DNA of 64,000 nt, from assembly GCA_016285355.1 (NCBI GenBank), contig JAEEQP010000008.1, positions 1-64,000 of the forward strand. The letters run 5' to 3'. The notes below the pieces were generated by a model that was given only the letters and a program-made list of their open reading frames with translations, searched no databases and had not been told where the DNA came from. This DNA comes from Bacteroidales bacterium. GTDB lineage: Bacteria; Bacteroidota; Bacteroidia; Bacteroidales; F082. This document shows positions 62,098 through 64,000 of this stretch, piece by piece (position 1 is the stretch's first letter; every line of letters begins with the position of its first letter). A program made the position numbers and the translations under genes.

Positions 62098-62853
62098 ATG
62101 ATCAGAGAAGAAACAGTTTTCGGCCCCATACATAGTCGTCGTTTGGGTAGTTCCTTGGGAATCAATTTACTGCCTGAAAAGGGCAAAATCTGTACTTTCG
62201 ACTGTATCTATTGCGAATGCGGGTGGAATAAGGACGGACGCAACGACACGAAGCTGCCCACCGCCGAAAAAGTGCGCAATGCCTTGGAAGCCAAGCTGAA
62301 GGAATGTAAAGCCAACCAAGTGCCCATCGACTCCATCACCTTCAGCGGCGACGGTGAGCCGACCATCAATCCCGACTTCCCGCAAATCATTGATGACACC
62401 ATTCGGCTACGCAACCAGTATTATCCCAATTCGAAGATTACGGTGCTGTCGAATGCCACGATGGTGCACAAGCCAGAGGTTTTCGCCGCTTTGCGCAAAG
62501 TTGACAACCCGACCATGAAAATCGATGCACCGACTGATGCGTTGGTGGAAAAAATCAACCATCCTGCGCCGGGTTATCATATTAATAAGGTGGTGGAGGC
62601 TTTGAAGCAGTTCAACGGCGATTTCATCCTGCAAACCATGTTCCTGAAAAGCAAGGACTTCGACTCCTCAAGCCCTGAAGTGCTGAACGGCTGGATGGAC
62701 ATTGTGCGTACCTTGAAGCCGCGCGAAGTGATGGTCTACACCATCGACCGCCCCACGCCCGAGGAAGGCTTGCAGAAGTTTACTGTGGAGGAGATGCGTG
62801 CCTTGGTGCAGCCGCTCATTGACGAAGGTTTTTTGATTCAGATTAAGGGCTGA
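62098..62853 (+). CDS. Radical SAM protein
   Basis: A 251-aa protein with the 4Fe-4S motif CTFDCIYC (CX3CX2C, residues 39-46) after IREETVFGPIHSRRLGSSLGINLLPE. The SAM site includes ITFSGDGEPTINPDFP. It matches short radical SAM proteins of the wyosine- or activase-like group common in Bacteroidota. The reaction is unknown. An A/T-rich spacer and a -7 box separate it from the surface protein genes that follow. Confidence 0.88.
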   Translation: MIREETVFGPIHSRRLGSSLGINLLPEKGKICTFDCIYCECGWNKDGRNDTKLPTAEKVRNALEAKLKECKANQVPIDSITFSGDGEPTINPDFPQIIDDTIRLRNQYYPNSKITVLSNATMVHKPEVFAALRKVDNPTMKIDAPTDALVEKINHPAPGYHINKVVEALKQFNGDFILQTMFLKSKDFDSSSPEVLNGWMDIVRTLKPREVMVYTIDRPTPEEGLQKFTVEEMRALVQPLIDEGFLIQIKG

Positions 62854-62978
62854 GTTTTGGAATCGACTGCCGATGTCATTTCTGTTGGGAATCTATAGGT
62901 GGTCGATTTCAGAATAATGTGGTTTTCAGTTTTTTTGGATTATTAATCGGGTTTTTATCACCCAAAAAATATTTTTTG

Positions 62979-62986
62979 TAATTTTG
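62979..62986 (+). promoter_or_regulatory. -7 box of the surface protein operon
   Basis: TAATTTTG at 62979-62986, with a TTTTT tract about 22 bases upstream as a weak -33; 84 nt before ATG 63070. The leader contains AAATTTTTAAATTTTAAATC, which recurs in this window. Confidence 0.5.
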
Positions 62987-63069
62987 CGCCTTCAAAAGAG
63001 CATAAATGCAATTCTAAACCATTGAATATTAAATTTTTAAATTTTAAATCTTTAAATCAAAATAACTAA

Positions 63070-63444
63070 ATGAACAAAAACTACGGAAAACTGAAATCCA
63101 TCATGTTTTCGATAGCATTGGCGGTGGGAATGCTGCTGCCAGCGAGTAGCTTCGCCCAGAGCGTGGAAGCCGAAACTGGTGGCGGACTGTTTGGATTCGG
63201 CAAACTTTTCGGATTCGACGGCTTCATGTATGGCGAAAATCTTAACGAAGAACCTATCGAAGTGGAAGGTTTCGGATTCAACAGTGGATTGTTTGGTAAG
63301 GATGGTGCCATTAATGACAATATCACTGTCGGCATCACCAACGGCAGCTTCGGGGAAGAAGTCCCGCTCGGCGGTGGCATCGCCATCCTGCTGGTAGCTG
63401 GCCTTGGTTATGTGGCAATTAAAAAGAAGGAGGACGAGCAATGA
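63070..63444 (+). CDS. Small exported protein with C-terminal membrane anchor
   Basis: A 124-aa protein with a signal peptide (MNKNYGKLKSIMFSIALAVGMLLPASSFAQ) and a Gly/Phe-rich core (GGLFGFGKLFGFDGF... GFGFNSGLFG). It ends in PLGGGIAILLVAGLGYVAIKKKEDEQ: a Pro-Leu-Gly-Gly-Gly turn, a membrane helix and a charged tail. This tripartite ending recurs in Bacteroidales surface proteins, and its anchoring mechanism is unclear. The stop overlaps the next gene by 4 nt, so the pair is coupled. Confidence 0.65.
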   Translation: MNKNYGKLKSIMFSIALAVGMLLPASSFAQSVEAETGGGLFGFGKLFGFDGFMYGENLNEEPIEVEGFGFNSGLFGKDGAINDNITVGITNGSFGEEVPLGGGIAILLVAGLGYVAIKKKEDEQ

Positions 63445-64000
63445 AAAAAATGACCTATTTCGTGATGGCTCTGGTCTTGGTGCTGGGCCTCGCGCAGTGC
63501 AAGAAGGAAAAACTCGAGACGCCTCAAAATGAAGGCAACTCCGTGATGATTACCTTGGATGTGAAAGGTGACAACAATGCAAAGGTGAACGTTATCCCGC
63601 CGGATGTCACATTTGAAGCCGGCGACCAGATTATAGTGGCCTGCAACGGCCATTATGTCGGCACTTTAACTCATAATGGAGACAATTTTAGCGGTCCTAT
63701 CGAAAATGCTACAACAGGCGAGCATCTGTATTTCTATTTCTTTGGCAACGTTTCCCCTCAGTACTTTGATATACATAAATATGAGTGCTCCGTGTACATC
63801 GGCGAACAGACAGGGAAGCTGCCTGTGATTTCGATGGGACAGTCCAAGGAGACAGTTCCTTCTGATCCTTCTGAGAGAAGCAATTACACGGCCATCCTGC
63901 AAAACAAGTGCTCGCTGATGAAGTTCAACGCGGACATAAATTCCACGGCTCCCCTTTGCATCAGTGGCATGAACAACTTTGTGACCGTGAGATTCAACCG
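63441..64000 (+). CDS. Surface lipoprotein, fimbrillin-like (3' partial)
   Basis: Starts at 63441 within the ATGA overlap and is open to the window's right edge. The signal MKKMTYFVMALVLVLGLAQC gives lipid Cys20. The body (VIPPDVTFEAGDQIIVACNGHYVGTL) resembles fimbrillin-family or similar surface lipoproteins of Bacteroidales, which are built from beta-sandwich domains. It is translationally coupled to the small anchored protein upstream, which may share its complex. The C-terminus is not visible. Confidence 0.65.
   Translation, partial: MKKMTYFVMALVLVLGLAQCKKEKLETPQNEGNSVMITLDVKGDNNAKVNVIPPDVTFEAGDQIIVACNGHYVGTLTHNGDNFSGPIENATTGEHLYFYFFGNVSPQYFDIHKYECSVYIGEQTGKLPVISMGQSKETVPSDPSERSNYTAILQNKCSLMKFNADINSTAPLCISGMNNFVTVRFN

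Noticed and set aside
1..64000. tRNA or rRNA genes
   Set aside because: I saw no cloverleaf with a TTCGAnTCC-type arm and no rRNA-like stretch in the intergenic gaps.

Overview
The window is a chromosomal piece of a Bacteroidales-type bacterium (Bacteroidota), probably gut or rumen associated and not identifiable to species from sequence alone. Evidence: promoters fit the Bacteroidota pattern (TAnnTTTG near -7, TTG near -33) without Shine-Dalgarno-rich leaders. Three large secreted proteases end in type IX secretion (T9SS) type A sorting domains. Lipoproteins, TonB-receptor-like barrels and MacB-type efflux genes look like those of this phylum. GC content is moderate, and long antisense shadow ORFs are common.

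Layout. 1-0.7 kb: a membrane-anchored protein with a SecD-like domain, cut by the left edge. 1.1-9.6 kb: a MacAB-TolC-like efflux operon (ATPase, two permeases, adaptor, outer-membrane factor) followed by an outer-membrane beta-barrel receptor. 9.7-11 kb: a 5'-truncated AlbA_2/Schlafen-type regulator. 11.3-15.3 kb: a type II fatty-acid synthesis cluster (FabH, FabF, FabZ, ACP, FabG). 15.5-30.2 kb: a LytTR regulator, RecX, an orphan PTS IIC, an exported nicotinamidase-like lipoprotein, a YgiQ radical SAM protein, peptidase T, a YitT protein, an iron alcohol dehydrogenase with an aldehyde dehydrogenase, a PIN/RelB-type toxin-antitoxin pair, a Na+/alanine symporter and small envelope proteins. 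30.3-48 kb: Mfd, two paralogous C10 proteases, an OPT transporter, a thioredoxin-fold lipoprotein, a membrane/XRE pair and a subtilisin-like protease. 48-56 kb: an accessory, defence-like region. 56-64 kb: housekeeping genes, including zapA, a probable 6S RNA and rny, then radical SAM and surface lipoprotein genes.

The most interesting object is a complete-looking retron on the minus strand at 50.4-54.0 kb. It has a promoter, a msr-msd RNA bounded by a perfect 13-nt inverted repeat (a1/a2) with an AGC priming motif, a retron reverse transcriptase with NAxxH, QGAPTSP, YADD and VTG motifs, an overlapping gene for a 241-aa protein with a HEPN RNase motif (RNxxxH), and a 362-aa Cys-containing protein of unknown fold. 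A PD-(D/E)xK nuclease gene (DUF1016/YhcG) and a WYL regulator lie just upstream on the same strand. I infer a phage-defence island in which the reverse transcriptase and msDNA restrain a HEPN toxin. I cannot assign it to a named retron type.

The intergenic space carries at least eight unrelated palindromic or inverted repeat families. Two copies of one family face each other 3.4 kb apart, and one short palindrome has entered a protease coding sequence in frame.
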